Positions 33,337-41,357 of a stretch of DNA of 64,000 nucleotides are shown here, in pieces. Position numbers and translations under genes: made by a program. Source of the DNA: Streptomyces massasporeus (GTDB taxonomy: Bacteria > Actinomycetota > Actinomycetes > Streptomycetales > Streptomycetaceae); contig NZ_BMSE01000001.1 of assembly GCF_014648995.1 (NCBI RefSeq), forward strand, positions 124,001 through 188,000, in the 5' to 3' direction. The notes below the pieces were generated by a model. That model was not told the DNA's origin and ran no database searches. It saw only the letters and a program-made list of their open reading frames with translations. Position 1 is the first letter of the stretch. Each line of letters begins with the position of its first letter.

Positions 33337-34823
33337 AGCTGGATCCAGGTGGTCTTGAGCTCGGTGTACTTCTCCAGCGCGTGGGCGGACTTGTCGCGGC
33401 CGTTGCCCGACTGCTTCATGCCGCCGAAGGGCACGGTCAGGTCGCCCTCCTCGTAGCAGTTGACCCAGACCGTTCCGGCCTTCAGGACGCGTGAGACCCG
33501 GTGGGCGGTGGACAGGTCGGAGGTCCACAGGCCGGCGGCGAGGCCGTACTCGGTGGCGTTGGCCAGGCGGACCGCCTCGTCGAGGTCGTCGAAGGCGAGC
33601 ACGGACAGGACGGGGCCGAAGATCTCCTCCCGCGCCAGTCGCGAGCCCGGGTCCACGCGGTCGAGGACGGTCGGCTCCAGGTACGTGCCGCCCGTCTCGG
33701 CGAGGACGCGGTCGCCGCCGGTGCGCAGCCGGGCGCCCTCGTCGACGCCGCGGCGGATGTGTCCGGCCACCCGGTCCAGGTGCGCCCGGCCGACGAGTGC
33801 GCCCATCTCCGTCTCCGGGTCGAGCGGGTCGCCGACCTTCAGTTCGCGGGCCCGCCGGACCACGGCCTCGGTGACCCGTTCGGCGATCGAGGAGTGCACG
33901 AGGAGCCGGGAGGGGGCCGTGCACATCTCGCCCTGGTTGAAGAAGATGCCCCAGGCGGCGGTGGCGGCCGCCCGGTCGAGGTCGGGGGCGTCGGGCAGGA
34001 CGATGTTGGGCGACTTGCCGCCGAGTTCCAGCCAGACGCGCTTGAGGTTGGAGTCGGCGGCGTAGCGCAGGAAGTGGCGGCCGACGGCGGTGGAGCCGGT
34101 GAACGCCAGGACGTCGACGCCCGGGTGCAGGCCGAGGGCGCTGCCCGCTGTCGGGCCGTCGCCGGTGATGACGTTGAGCACGCCGGGCGGGATGCCGGCC
34201 TCGGTGGCGAGGCGCCCGAGGAGCAGGGCGGAGAGCGGGGAGTTCTCCGAGGGCTTGAGGACGACCGTGCAGCCGACCGCGAGGGCGGGGGCGACCTTCC
34301 AGCCGGCCAGGGTCAGCGGGAAGTTCCACGGGACCACCGCACCGACCACCCCGGTGGGTTCCCTGGTGACCAGGGCGAGGGCGTCCGGGGCGGTGTGCGG
34401 GGACTCGTCGGTGAGCTTGTCCGCGAGCTGGCCGTACCAGCGGAAGGTGGTGATGACCGCGCGCAGTTCGATGCCGTACGCGTCCGAGATCGGTTTGCCC
34501 ATCTCCAGGCTGACCGTGAGGGCGAGTTCCTCGCGCCGCTCTTCGAGCAGGTCGGCGAGGCGGAGCAGGGCCCGGCCGCGCTCGGCGGGTGCCAGGCGCG
34601 GCCACGGGCCGGTGTCGAAGGCCCGCCGGGCGGCGGCGACGGCCGCGTCCACCTCGGCGGCGCCGCCGTCCGCGACCTCGGCGACGACCCGGCCGTCCCG
34701 CGGGGAGACGACCGGGAACGTCGCCCCTCCCCCGGCCTCCTCGGCGCCGTCGATGTGATGGCCACCGGAGAGCTGGAACGCCTTGGCACGGCGCAGCCAT
34801 TCGTCGTGGGGGACGGCCGGCAT
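33333..34823 (-). CDS. aldehyde dehydrogenase, PuuC-like
   Basis: 496 aa NAD(P)-dependent aldehyde dehydrogenase. PWNFPLT and KPSEN are cofactor-site motifs, FTGSTAVGR the Rossmann turn, ELGGKSP carries the catalytic Glu near residue 268 and NQGEMCTAPSR the catalytic Cys near 302. Closest in character to gamma-glutamyl-gamma-aminobutyraldehyde dehydrogenases. AAAGGAGGT stands before the ATG. The operator copy at 34833-34846 lies in the short leader. Likely role: oxidising the aldehyde released from an amine. Confidence 0.9.
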   Translation of the reverse strand: MPAVPHDEWLRRAKAFQLSGGHHIDGAEEAGGGATFPVVSPRDGRVVAEVADGGAAEVDAAVAAARRAFDTGPWPRLAPAERGRALLRLADLLEERREELALTVSLEMGKPISDAYGIELRAVITTFRWYGQLADKLTDESPHTAPDALALVTREPTGVVGAVVPWNFPLTLAGWKVAPALAVGCTVVLKPSENSPLSALLLGRLATEAGIPPGVLNVITGDGPTAGSALGLHPGVDVLAFTGSTAVGRHFLRYAADSNLKRVWLELGGKSPNIVLPDAPDLDRAAATAAWGIFFNQGEMCTAPSRLLVHSSIAERVTEAVVRRARELKVGDPLDPETEMGALVGRAHLDRVAGHIRRGVDEGARLRTGGDRVLAETGGTYLEPTVLDRVDPGSRLAREEIFGPVLSVLAFDDLDEAVRLANATEYGLAAGLWTSDLSTAHRVSRVLKAGTVWVNCYEEGDLTVPFGGMKQSGNGRDKSAHALEKYTELKTTWIQL

Positions 34824-34832
34824 GAGGACCTC

Positions 34833-34846
34833 CTTTGGTTTCAAAC
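34833..34846. promoter_or_regulatory. amine-regulon operator, copy 1
   Basis: CTTTG-GTTT-CAAAC, the least symmetric of four copies (consensus GTTTG-N4-CAAAC). Read on the gene strand it is CGTTTG-AAAC-CAAAG, directly preceded by CATAT, so TATCGT may serve as its -10, the same layout as at 42965-42982. Confidence 0.65.
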
Positions 34847-34885
34847 GATATGGAGAGGGCTGCCCGCGGACGGCGGCGCGTGCGG

Positions 34886-36346
34886 TCAGCCGTCGGCGGC
34901 CGCCACGGTCCGGCCCCGCACCCGCGCGGCGACCAGGCCGAGGGCCATGACGACCGGGACGGAGAGGGTGAGCCACAGGGCGGTGGCGCCTTCGCCGCCG
35001 ATGAGGGTGGTGAAGTTGGCCAGGATGAGCCAGATCGCGCCCGCGAGGCCGAGCGCGCCCAGGGCGGGTGCGATCAGCGTGTTCCAGAGGCGCGCGTCGA
35101 GGCGGGCCCGGCGGAAGAAGACGACGACCGACACCGAGGTCAGCAGGTACAGCAGCATCATCGCCAGGACGGCGACGCCGCTGAACCAGGAGAACAGCGT
35201 CAGCACCGGGTCCTTGCCGGCCAGGGCGAAGGGCACCACCAGGAGGAGGGCCAGGACCGTCTGGACGCATCCGGCGGTCCAGGGCGCGTGACGGCGGTTG
35301 AGCCGGCACAGCCGCAGCGGCAGCAGCCGGTCGCGACCGAGGGAGAACAGGTAGCGGTTGGCCGAGTTGTGGAAGGTGAGGATGCCGGCGAAGAGGGACG
35401 TGGCGAGCAGCACGGGCAGCACGTCGCCGACCCAGCCGCCGAAGTCGGCCGCGATGGGCGCGAAGACGAACCCGGCGCCGTCGCCGCCCTCCAGGGCCTG
35501 GCCCGCGGCCGCGGTGGCCTTGGAGGCGCCGTAGGAGGAGATGAGCATCCAGGAGACCAGCGCGAAGAAGCCGGTGACGACGACGACCGCGAGGTACGTG
35601 GCCCGCGGCACGGTCTTCTTGGGTTCGCGGGCCTCCTCGCCGTAGATGGCGGTGGCCTCGAAGCCGAACATGGAGGCCACGGCGAACATCACGGCCACGC
35701 CCGGGGCGCCGTCCAGGGCGGCGGACGGGGAGAAGCTGTCGGCGAGGCCGAGCCCCTCGGGTCCGCCGCCCTTGAAGAGGGTGACCAGGGCGAAGACCGA
35801 CAGGATGCTGAACTCCGCGAGGACGAAGACGGCGAGCACCTTGGCGCCCATCTCGACGCCGGCCGCGCCGAGCGCCTGCACGACGGCCATGGTGGCCAGC
35901 GTCCAGACCCACCACGGCAGATCGAGGCCGGTGTGGCTCGCGACCAGGCCGCTCACGATGGCGCCGTAGAGGCCGTACATCGCGGCCTGGATGGTGCAGT
36001 AGGCGAAGAGCGCGAGGCCCGCGCTGCCGGTGCCGGTGGTGCGGCCCAGACCCTTGCCGATGTACGTGTAGAAGGCGCCCGCGTCCACCACGTGCCGCCC
36101 CATGGCGACGAAGCCCACCGAGAACAGCAGGATCACCAGGCCCGCCACCAGGTAGGCGGCGGGGACGCCGGGGCCGTTGCCGAGGGCCACGGCGATGGGG
36201 GCCGCGCCGGCGATGCCGGTCAGCGGGGCCTGTGCGGACAGGACGAAGAAGAGGATGCCCAGGACGCCGAGGGCGTTGGGCTTGAGCGTGCCTGCGGTGG
36301 GCGCGTCCGGTTCCGTCGCGTGCCGGGAGACCGTCTGACTGTCCAC
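34886..36346 (-). CDS. APC family amino acid/amine permease
   Basis: 486 aa from GTG 36346, with about 12 hydrophobic segments. GILFFVLSAQAPLTGIAGAAP in the first segment and GFEATAIYGEEAREPKKTVP near residue 235 are APC hallmarks. Relatives import amines and amino acids (PuuP, ethanolamine and tyramine permeases). It lies 62 bp upstream of the PuuC-like gene in the same direction and has its own operator copy and promoter. I infer it imports the amine substrate. The longer frame to 36403 overlaps the operator. Confidence 0.88.
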   Translation of the reverse strand: MDSQTVSRHATEPDAPTAGTLKPNALGVLGILFFVLSAQAPLTGIAGAAPIAVALGNGPGVPAAYLVAGLVILLFSVGFVAMGRHVVDAGAFYTYIGKGLGRTTGTGSAGLALFAYCTIQAAMYGLYGAIVSGLVASHTGLDLPWWVWTLATMAVVQALGAAGVEMGAKVLAVFVLAEFSILSVFALVTLFKGGGPEGLGLADSFSPSAALDGAPGVAVMFAVASMFGFEATAIYGEEAREPKKTVPRATYLAVVVVTGFFALVSWMLISSYGASKATAAAGQALEGGDGAGFVFAPIAADFGGWVGDVLPVLLATSLFAGILTFHNSANRYLFSLGRDRLLPLRLCRLNRRHAPWTAGCVQTVLALLLVVPFALAGKDPVLTLFSWFSGVAVLAMMLLYLLTSVSVVVFFRRARLDARLWNTLIAPALGALGLAGAIWLILANFTTLIGGEGATALWLTLSVPVVMALGLVAARVRGRTVAAADG

Positions 36347-36377
36347 TCGGATCACCTGCCAGAGGGGAGGAAGGATC

Positions 36378-36391
36378 GTTTCAGGCCAAAC
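36378..36391. promoter_or_regulatory. amine-regulon operator, copy 2
   Basis: GTTTC-AGGC-CAAAC; on the gene strand CGTTTGGCCTGAAACGA. It begins about four bases after the predicted start of the permease promoter. A half-site CGTTTGGCA lies at 36421-36429. Confidence 0.7.
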
Positions 36392-36401
36392 GAGTTGCCT
36401 C

Positions 36402-36430
36402 ATCGTGGGGCGGAACTATCCGTTTGGCAA
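36402..36430 (-). promoter_or_regulatory. promoter of the APC permease gene
   Basis: On the minus strand TTGCCA (36425-36430) and CACGAT (36402-36407) with 17 bp between. The -10 is weak. Predicted start near 36395, directly before operator copy 2. Confidence 0.45.
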
Positions 36431-36506
36431 GGGGTGAGGGACGAGGAATTGCGGGGTGCGGGACGGCAGGGGGCCGGCGTCCGGGGCGGGAGGAGGCCCG
36501 AGAGGG

Positions 36507-37109
36507 TCAGGCCTCGTCGTCGCGCCGCTCGGCGAGCAGCCGCAGCACCGAGCGCAGCTCGCCCAGGGCCTCGTCGATGACCTCGCGCTCGCCGAAGACC
36601 AGCTGGTGCAGGACGAGTCCCTCCAGCGTGGCGAACACCATCCGGGACAGGCCCTCGTCGACCGGGCCGGGCAGCATCTGGGTGAGCTCGCGCCGGGTCG
36701 CGTCGAAGTACTCGTCGTACAGGGACCGCAGGTGGGCCAGGAGCTCGGGGCGGCGCCTGGACTCCAGGAGCAGCTCGTACTGGAACGCCTGGAGGTCCGG
36801 CCCGGCCTCCACCATGTCCGTGAGACCCACCGAGAAGTCGGCGACCTCGCCGGTACCCGGTTCGAGGGCGCTGCTGCTCAGGGAGGAGCGGATGGCGTGG
36901 GCCACGGCCTCCTCGATCAGGGCGTCGCGGGAACCGAAGTGGTGCACGACGAGGCCGTGGGTGACCCCGGCCTCCTCGGCGACGGCCCGGTAGGTGAGCC
37001 TGCGCAGCCCGCCCCGGGCCACGACCCGCACGGCGGCCTCCAGCAGGGCCTCGCGGCCCGTGCCGTAGTTCACGCGCTTGCGGGGTCGGCGCCCGGCGGG
37101 CTCGGTCAT
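36507..37109 (-). CDS. TetR family regulator, probable repressor of the amine regulon
   Basis: 200 aa. TetR_N helix-turn-helix at about 18-65 (REALLEAAVRVVARGG, then AGVTHGLVVHHFGSRDALIEEAV). The C-terminal ligand domain is helical with no recognisable metal site. It is the only regulator gene between 34 and 47 kb and the last gene on the strand that carries the ferredoxin, ring-cleavage and FAH-type genes. It is therefore the best candidate for binding GTTTG-N4-CAAAC. The start at 37109 is chosen because upstream codons fall in a tandem repeat. Confidence 0.87.
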   Translation of the reverse strand: MTEPAGRRPRKRVNYGTGREALLEAAVRVVARGGLRRLTYRAVAEEAGVTHGLVVHHFGSRDALIEEAVAHAIRSSLSSSALEPGTGEVADFSVGLTDMVEAGPDLQAFQYELLLESRRRPELLAHLRSLYDEYFDATRRELTQMLPGPVDEGLSRMVFATLEGLVLHQLVFGEREVIDEALGELRSVLRLLAERRDDEA

Positions 37110-37140
37110 GCCCGTGACCCTACCCGGGGCGTCCCGCCCG

Positions 37141-37200
37141 GCGGCGCGGGGACCGGATGCGACGCCATCGGCGGCGCGGGGGCCGGAGGCCACACCATCG
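37141..37200. repeat. 30-bp tandem repeat, two copies
   Basis: 37141-37170 and 37171-37200 share GCGGCGCGGG, CCGGA and CCATCG blocks. The repeat lies in the 113-bp gap between the FAH-family gene and the TetR gene. Confidence 0.6.
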
Positions 37201-37222
37201 ATGGCGACCGGAAGCCGCTTCA

Positions 37223-38068
37223 TCAGCGACGCGGCGGCCGGATGCCACGGAACTCCCAGTCGCCGCCGAGCGCGGTCGAGAGGACCTCCTCCGATTCCGT
37301 GGGCTGGGCGCCCACGTCCGTACGGATGGCGGTCGGGCCGGTGACGATGTGGTTGGTGAGCCGCCCGAGCCCCTCGACCTCCACCTCCACGACGTCGCCC
37401 GGCTGGACGGGCCGCGAGTTGGCGGGCGTGCCGGACAGCAGGACGTCCCCGGGGTAGAGGGTGATGGTGCGGGCGATATCGGCGACGAGGTAGTGCATGT
37501 CCCAGGTCATCTCGTCGGTCGAACCGTCCTGCACCACCTCTCCGTTGACGTAGGTCCGCAGCCGCTTGCCGTGGAAGTCCCAGTCGGTGACCAGGCCCGG
37601 GCCGAGCGGGCAGAGGGTGTCGGAGCCCTTCACGCGGAGCATGGAGCCGGCGTCGGTGTCGCGGAAGTCGTGCAGGCCGTAGTCGTTGGCGACGGTGTAG
37701 CCCGCGATGTACTCCCCCGCCTCCTCCGGCGCGATGTTGCGGGCGGTCTTCCCGATGACGATGGCGACCTCTCCCTCGTAGTTGAGCCACTTGCAGCCCT
37801 CGGGGCGGACGATCGCGCCCTGGTGGGCGTTGAGGGACGAGGTCGGCTTGTGGAAATAGGTCGGCGTGCCGGGGAGCCCGATCCGGAACTCGTCGACCCG
37901 GCTGCGGTGGTTGAGATGGACGGCGACGACCTTGGACGGCACGACCGGCGGCAGGTGCCGGGCCGTCCCGGTCTTGACGCGGCGGCCGTCCCCGGCGACG
38001 AGTTCGTCGCCGTCGACGGTGACCTGGACGGCGGCGCCGTCGAGGAGGATGCGGCGGTACTCAGGCAT
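37223..38068 (-). CDS. fumarylacetoacetate hydrolase family protein, HpaG-like
   Basis: 281 aa FAH fold. NYEGEVAIVIGK holds the Glu-x-Glu metal ligands near residue 100 and NDYGLHDFRDTD an Asp ligand near 135; GDVLLSGTPAN near 225 is conserved. In the homoprotocatechuate pathway the FAH-type HpaG decarboxylates 5-oxopent-3-ene-1,2,5-tricarboxylate. Its 8-bp overlap with the HpaD-like dioxygenase supports that role here. AGGAGT precedes the ATG. The separate isomerase, hydratase and aldolase of the pathway are not in the window. Confidence 0.85.
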   Translation of the reverse strand: MPEYRRILLDGAAVQVTVDGDELVAGDGRRVKTGTARHLPPVVPSKVVAVHLNHRSRVDEFRIGLPGTPTYFHKPTSSLNAHQGAIVRPEGCKWLNYEGEVAIVIGKTARNIAPEEAGEYIAGYTVANDYGLHDFRDTDAGSMLRVKGSDTLCPLGPGLVTDWDFHGKRLRTYVNGEVVQDGSTDEMTWDMHYLVADIARTITLYPGDVLLSGTPANSRPVQPGDVVEVEVEGLGRLTNHIVTGPTAIRTDVGAQPTESEEVLSTALGGDWEFRGIRPPRR

Positions 38069-38990
38069 GGGTGGACTCCTGCGCGGGGGTGTGGTCTGCG
38101 GTCCAGCCGCCGGCGGGGCGGTCGAACCAGAGGTGGGCCTGGCCGGTGCCGACGGAGTTCTCGTACGCGCCGTACTGGCGGGCCTTGGCGACACAGGCCT
38201 GCTCGCCGAGGGCGCCCGCCATCATCAGGTAGTGGAAGAACTTCGCCTCGGGCTTGTACCGCCAGAACTCGTCCATCGTGTCGAGGACCTTGTCGTGGCG
38301 TCCCTCCTTGAACCAGGCGATGCGCTGCTGATCGGCCTCTCGGGCCTCGGGGGTGCGGATGTGCACCGGGTCGCCGGCCTCATGGTCACGCAGTTCGCGC
38401 AGCGGCCAGAAGGTGTGCGAGAGGGCGCCGGAGGCGATGAGCAGCACCCGCCGCCCGGGGGTCACGGCGATCCCGTCGGCCAGCGCCCTCCCGAGCCGCA
38501 GGTGGTCCTCCATGTCGCCGGTCTGGCAGACGCCGATGGTGACCCACCGCTTGTCCGGCAGCCCCTCCCCCAGGTACTTCCAGAGGTTGAGGGTGGCGTA
38601 GTAGATCGGCAGGTACTCGTCGTCGATCGGCGTGATCCAGGTGCCGTGCTTGTCGGCGAACGCGGCCACGTTGTGGGCGAGTTCGGGATCGCCGGGGAAG
38701 TCGTACGGCATCCTGCACATGCCGCGCGGCAGTTCCTCGGAGGTGAAGAGTCCGGCCCTGCGGGTCTGCGCGGTCACGACGAACTCGACGGTGGTCGCCC
38801 AGTGCGAGTCCAGGACGACGACGGTGTCGTAATCGTTGGCGGCATCCCGCTCGAAGACGTCCCTGCGCAGTTCCCGCAGCCCGGTGACGAGGGTGATCTC
38901 CTTGCCCTCGTTGAGCTCCAGCCGGTCTGCCTCGGGCAGCACGATGGTGGGCACGTGGGCCAGCAGCCCGGCCCCGACGATCTCACCCAT
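38061..38990 (-). CDS. 3,4-dihydroxyphenylacetate 2,3-dioxygenase, class III extradiol
   Basis: 309 aa LigB-superfamily enzyme. Segments shared with E. coli HpaD are visible: HVPTIVL near residue 12, VVLDSHW near 57, LFTSEELP near 80, PYDFPGDPEL near 95 and ASGALSHTFWP near 190. The His and Glu in these strands are the expected Fe ligands. It opens the ring of homoprotocatechuate next to a hydroxyl. Its ends overlap the HpaE-like and FAH genes by 8 bp each. The family is secure; the substrate is inferred from the HpaE/HpaG-like neighbours. Confidence 0.85.
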   Translation of the reverse strand: MGEIVGAGLLAHVPTIVLPEADRLELNEGKEITLVTGLRELRRDVFERDAANDYDTVVVLDSHWATTVEFVVTAQTRRAGLFTSEELPRGMCRMPYDFPGDPELAHNVAAFADKHGTWITPIDDEYLPIYYATLNLWKYLGEGLPDKRWVTIGVCQTGDMEDHLRLGRALADGIAVTPGRRVLLIASGALSHTFWPLRELRDHEAGDPVHIRTPEAREADQQRIAWFKEGRHDKVLDTMDEFWRYKPEAKFFHYLMMAGALGEQACVAKARQYGAYENSVGTGQAHLWFDRPAGGWTADHTPAQESTHA

Positions 38991-40446
38991 GGTCCCGGTC
39001 CCATCCCTTCGGTGCGGTGACGGTGTTCTTCAGGTCGCAGTAGAAGTCGAAGCTCCAGGTGCCGCCCTCGCGGCCGACCCCGGACTGACGGGAGCCGCCG
39101 AAGGGCGCCTGGAGGTCGCGCACGAAGAAGCAGTTGACCCAGACGGTGCCGGCGACGAGCCGCGCCGTGACCCGCTCGGCACGCTCCCGGTCGCCGGTCG
39201 CGACGGTGGCGGCCAGCCCGAACCGGGTGTCGTTGGCGAGCCGTACGGCCTCGTCCTCACCGGTGAAGGTCTGGAGGGTCAGCACCGGCCCGAAGACCTC
39301 CTCCTGCACGATCTCCGAGTCCTGGGCGACGTCGGTGAGCAGCGTCGGCGCGTAGTACTGGCCGTCCCCGCGCCGCCCGCCGATGACCGCCCGTGCCCCG
39401 GCCGCGACGGCCCGCCGCACGAAGCCGTCGATCTTCTCCAGCTGACGGGGGTGGATGGTGGGCCCGATGTCGGTGTCCTCGTCACGCGGGTCGCCCTGCC
39501 GCAGGGCGGTGGCCTTCTCCACGAACCGGCGGGTGAACTCCTCGGCCACCGGCTCCTCGACGAGCAGCCGGGTCGCGGCCAGGCAGACCTGCCCGGCGTT
39601 GTCGTACTGCTCCACGGCGAGGTCGACGGCCAGGTCGAGGTCGGCGTCGGCGAAGACCAACAGGGGTGACTTGCCGCCGAGTTCGAGACTCAGGGGCGTG
39701 AGGTTCGCGGCGGCGGACTCTGCGATCCGCTTGGCCGTCGGCACGGACCCGGTGAAGCTGATGCGGCGCACGTCGGGGTGGGAGGTGAGCGCGTCGCCGA
39801 TCTCGGAGCCGTACCCCTGGACGACGTTGAGGACACCGGCGGGCAGTCCGGCCTCCGCGGCGATGTCGGCCAGCAGGGAGGCGGTCAGCGGCGACCACTC
39901 GGCGGGCTTGAGGACGACGGTGTCGCCGGCCGCGAGGGCCGGGGCGACCTTCCAGGTGGCCAGCATCAGGGGCGCGTTCCACGGCGTGATCAGCACGCAG
40001 GGCCCGGCCGGATCCCAGCTGACGTGGTTGGTGTGGCCGCGCGTTTCGAAGTCCTCGTGGTCGAGCCGGAGCAGCCAGTCGGCGAAGAACCGGAAGTTGT
40101 GCGCGACACGGGGCATGACACCCCGCCGGTGGGAGCGCAGCAGCGCCCCGTTGTCCGTGGTCTCGACGATCGCCAGCTCTTCGATCCGCTTCTCGACACC
40201 GTCGGCGACGGCGTGCAGGATGCGGGCGCGCTCGGCGCGGGGGGTGGCGGCCCAGCCGGGAAACGCGTCCCGGGCGGCGGCGACGGCGGCCTGAGCCTCG
40301 GCGGGACCGCCCCGGGCGATCTCGCCGAGCACGGTGCCGTCGATGGGAGAGTGATCGGTGAAGCTGCCGGCGGAGGCGACGCGCTCGCCACCGATCCAGT
40401 GCCGGGTGTCGACGGACACGCCGGCGACGGTGATGTTGTCAGACAT
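38983..40446 (-). CDS. aldehyde dehydrogenase, HpaE-like (5-carboxymethyl-2-hydroxymuconate semialdehyde dehydrogenase)
   Basis: 487 aa. TPWNAPLML, KPAEWSPL, FTGSVPTAKR, ELGGKSPLLV (catalytic Glu) and NAGQVCLAATR (catalytic Cys) are all present. The NAPLMLATWK segment is typical of the HpaE branch. It oxidises the semialdehyde formed by ring cleavage. The ATG at 40446 is preferred to an in-frame TTG at 40464. It is directly followed by the dioxygenase gene with overlap. A 98-bp gap upstream separates it from the acetoacetate-decarboxylase-like gene. Confidence 0.87.
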   Translation of the reverse strand: MSDNITVAGVSVDTRHWIGGERVASAGSFTDHSPIDGTVLGEIARGGPAEAQAAVAAARDAFPGWAATPRAERARILHAVADGVEKRIEELAIVETTDNGALLRSHRRGVMPRVAHNFRFFADWLLRLDHEDFETRGHTNHVSWDPAGPCVLITPWNAPLMLATWKVAPALAAGDTVVLKPAEWSPLTASLLADIAAEAGLPAGVLNVVQGYGSEIGDALTSHPDVRRISFTGSVPTAKRIAESAAANLTPLSLELGGKSPLLVFADADLDLAVDLAVEQYDNAGQVCLAATRLLVEEPVAEEFTRRFVEKATALRQGDPRDEDTDIGPTIHPRQLEKIDGFVRRAVAAGARAVIGGRRGDGQYYAPTLLTDVAQDSEIVQEEVFGPVLTLQTFTGEDEAVRLANDTRFGLAATVATGDRERAERVTARLVAGTVWVNCFFVRDLQAPFGGSRQSGVGREGGTWSFDFYCDLKNTVTAPKGWDRDHG

Positions 40447-40484
40447 GAGAAGAGTTCCATTCAACGAGGGGCTGCTGCACGTCC

Positions 40485-40502
40485 TTCAGGGGCGCGGGGA
40501 AC
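40485..40502. repeat. copy 2 of the 18-bp interspersed sequence
   Basis: Exact reverse complement of 7994-8011, in the gap between the acetoacetate-decarboxylase-like gene and the HpaE-like gene. Confidence 0.6.
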
Positions 40503-40544
40503 GGCGCGACAAGCCACGACGAACGCCGCACCCGCCCACCGGCA

Positions 40545-41357
40545 CTACTCGGCACCCGCCCCGGACGTACCACCCTCCAGCAGCCGTCCTCCGTCCCAGA
40601 CCACCCCGACCTGCCGGTAGTACGCAGCGATCGGCTCCCGGATCTCCAGCCGCGCCAGCTCCTCCGTCGGCGCCTCGAACAAATCCAACTCCGCGTCACC
40701 CACCCACGGCTGCCCCCCCTCGAAGGACGCGGCCCCGGACTCGATCAGCTCGTCGAGGGCAAGCCCCTTGCCCTTCTCGATCGACGGCAGCCACCGGTGA
40801 TGCGCCATGGGATGCGCGTTGACGAACCCGCCGCTCTCGGACGGCTCCCGCAGCGTCACCACGGCCTGCGCCAGACGCCGGTCCGCAGCCGCCAGCGTCG
40901 CCCCGAACCGCGCCCCCGCCTCGATCCGCGGAGCGGGTCCGTAGGGGTGCGGCCGCGTCTGGTGGATGGAGCCGAGCTTCTTCGGATACCCCTGGTGCAG
41001 CCCCCGCGCGATGGCGAAGTCCTTGTCCACCCAGATGTGGACGCACCGCGAGTACGTCTGTCCCCGGAACCGGCACCGCACCACCGCGAAGGCCTCCTTG
41101 TACTGCGCCCGCACGGGATCCAGCAGCTCCTCCCCCGACGCCGAGCACGACTGCCAGTCGGCCCAGATCAGGGCGACGGCGCCCGGGTCCTCGTCCGCCA
41201 ACGCCAGTGGTTCGGGGAGCAGTTCACGTACCCGTGCGGGATCCGTCCGGTACTCGACGGTGAGCAGGTCACCGGAGTAGCGCCACGGCGGAGAGGGGAT
41301 CAGCGACGACACGCCCGTCGCGGTCTTGGGGTGGAAGTAACCACGAAGTCCGGTCAC
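40545..41357 (-). CDS. acetoacetate decarboxylase family protein
   Basis: 270 aa from GTG 41357. The ADC fold is indicated by GYPKKLG near residue 125, which carries the Schiff-base lysine pair of the family, and by GLHQG before it. Family members decarboxylate beta-keto acids or catalyse aldol and hydration steps through an imine. No known step of the homoprotocatechuate pathway uses one, so its role here is open. GTGA overlap with the ferredoxin reductase stop and AAGGAG upstream place it in the ferredoxin-led operon. Confidence 0.8.
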   Translation of the reverse strand: MTGLRGYFHPKTATGVSSLIPSPPWRYSGDLLTVEYRTDPARVRELLPEPLALADEDPGAVALIWADWQSCSASGEELLDPVRAQYKEAFAVVRCRFRGQTYSRCVHIWVDKDFAIARGLHQGYPKKLGSIHQTRPHPYGPAPRIEAGARFGATLAAADRRLAQAVVTLREPSESGGFVNAHPMAHHRWLPSIEKGKGLALDELIESGAASFEGGQPWVGDAELDLFEAPTEELARLEIREPIAAYYRQVGVVWDGGRLLEGGTSGAGAE

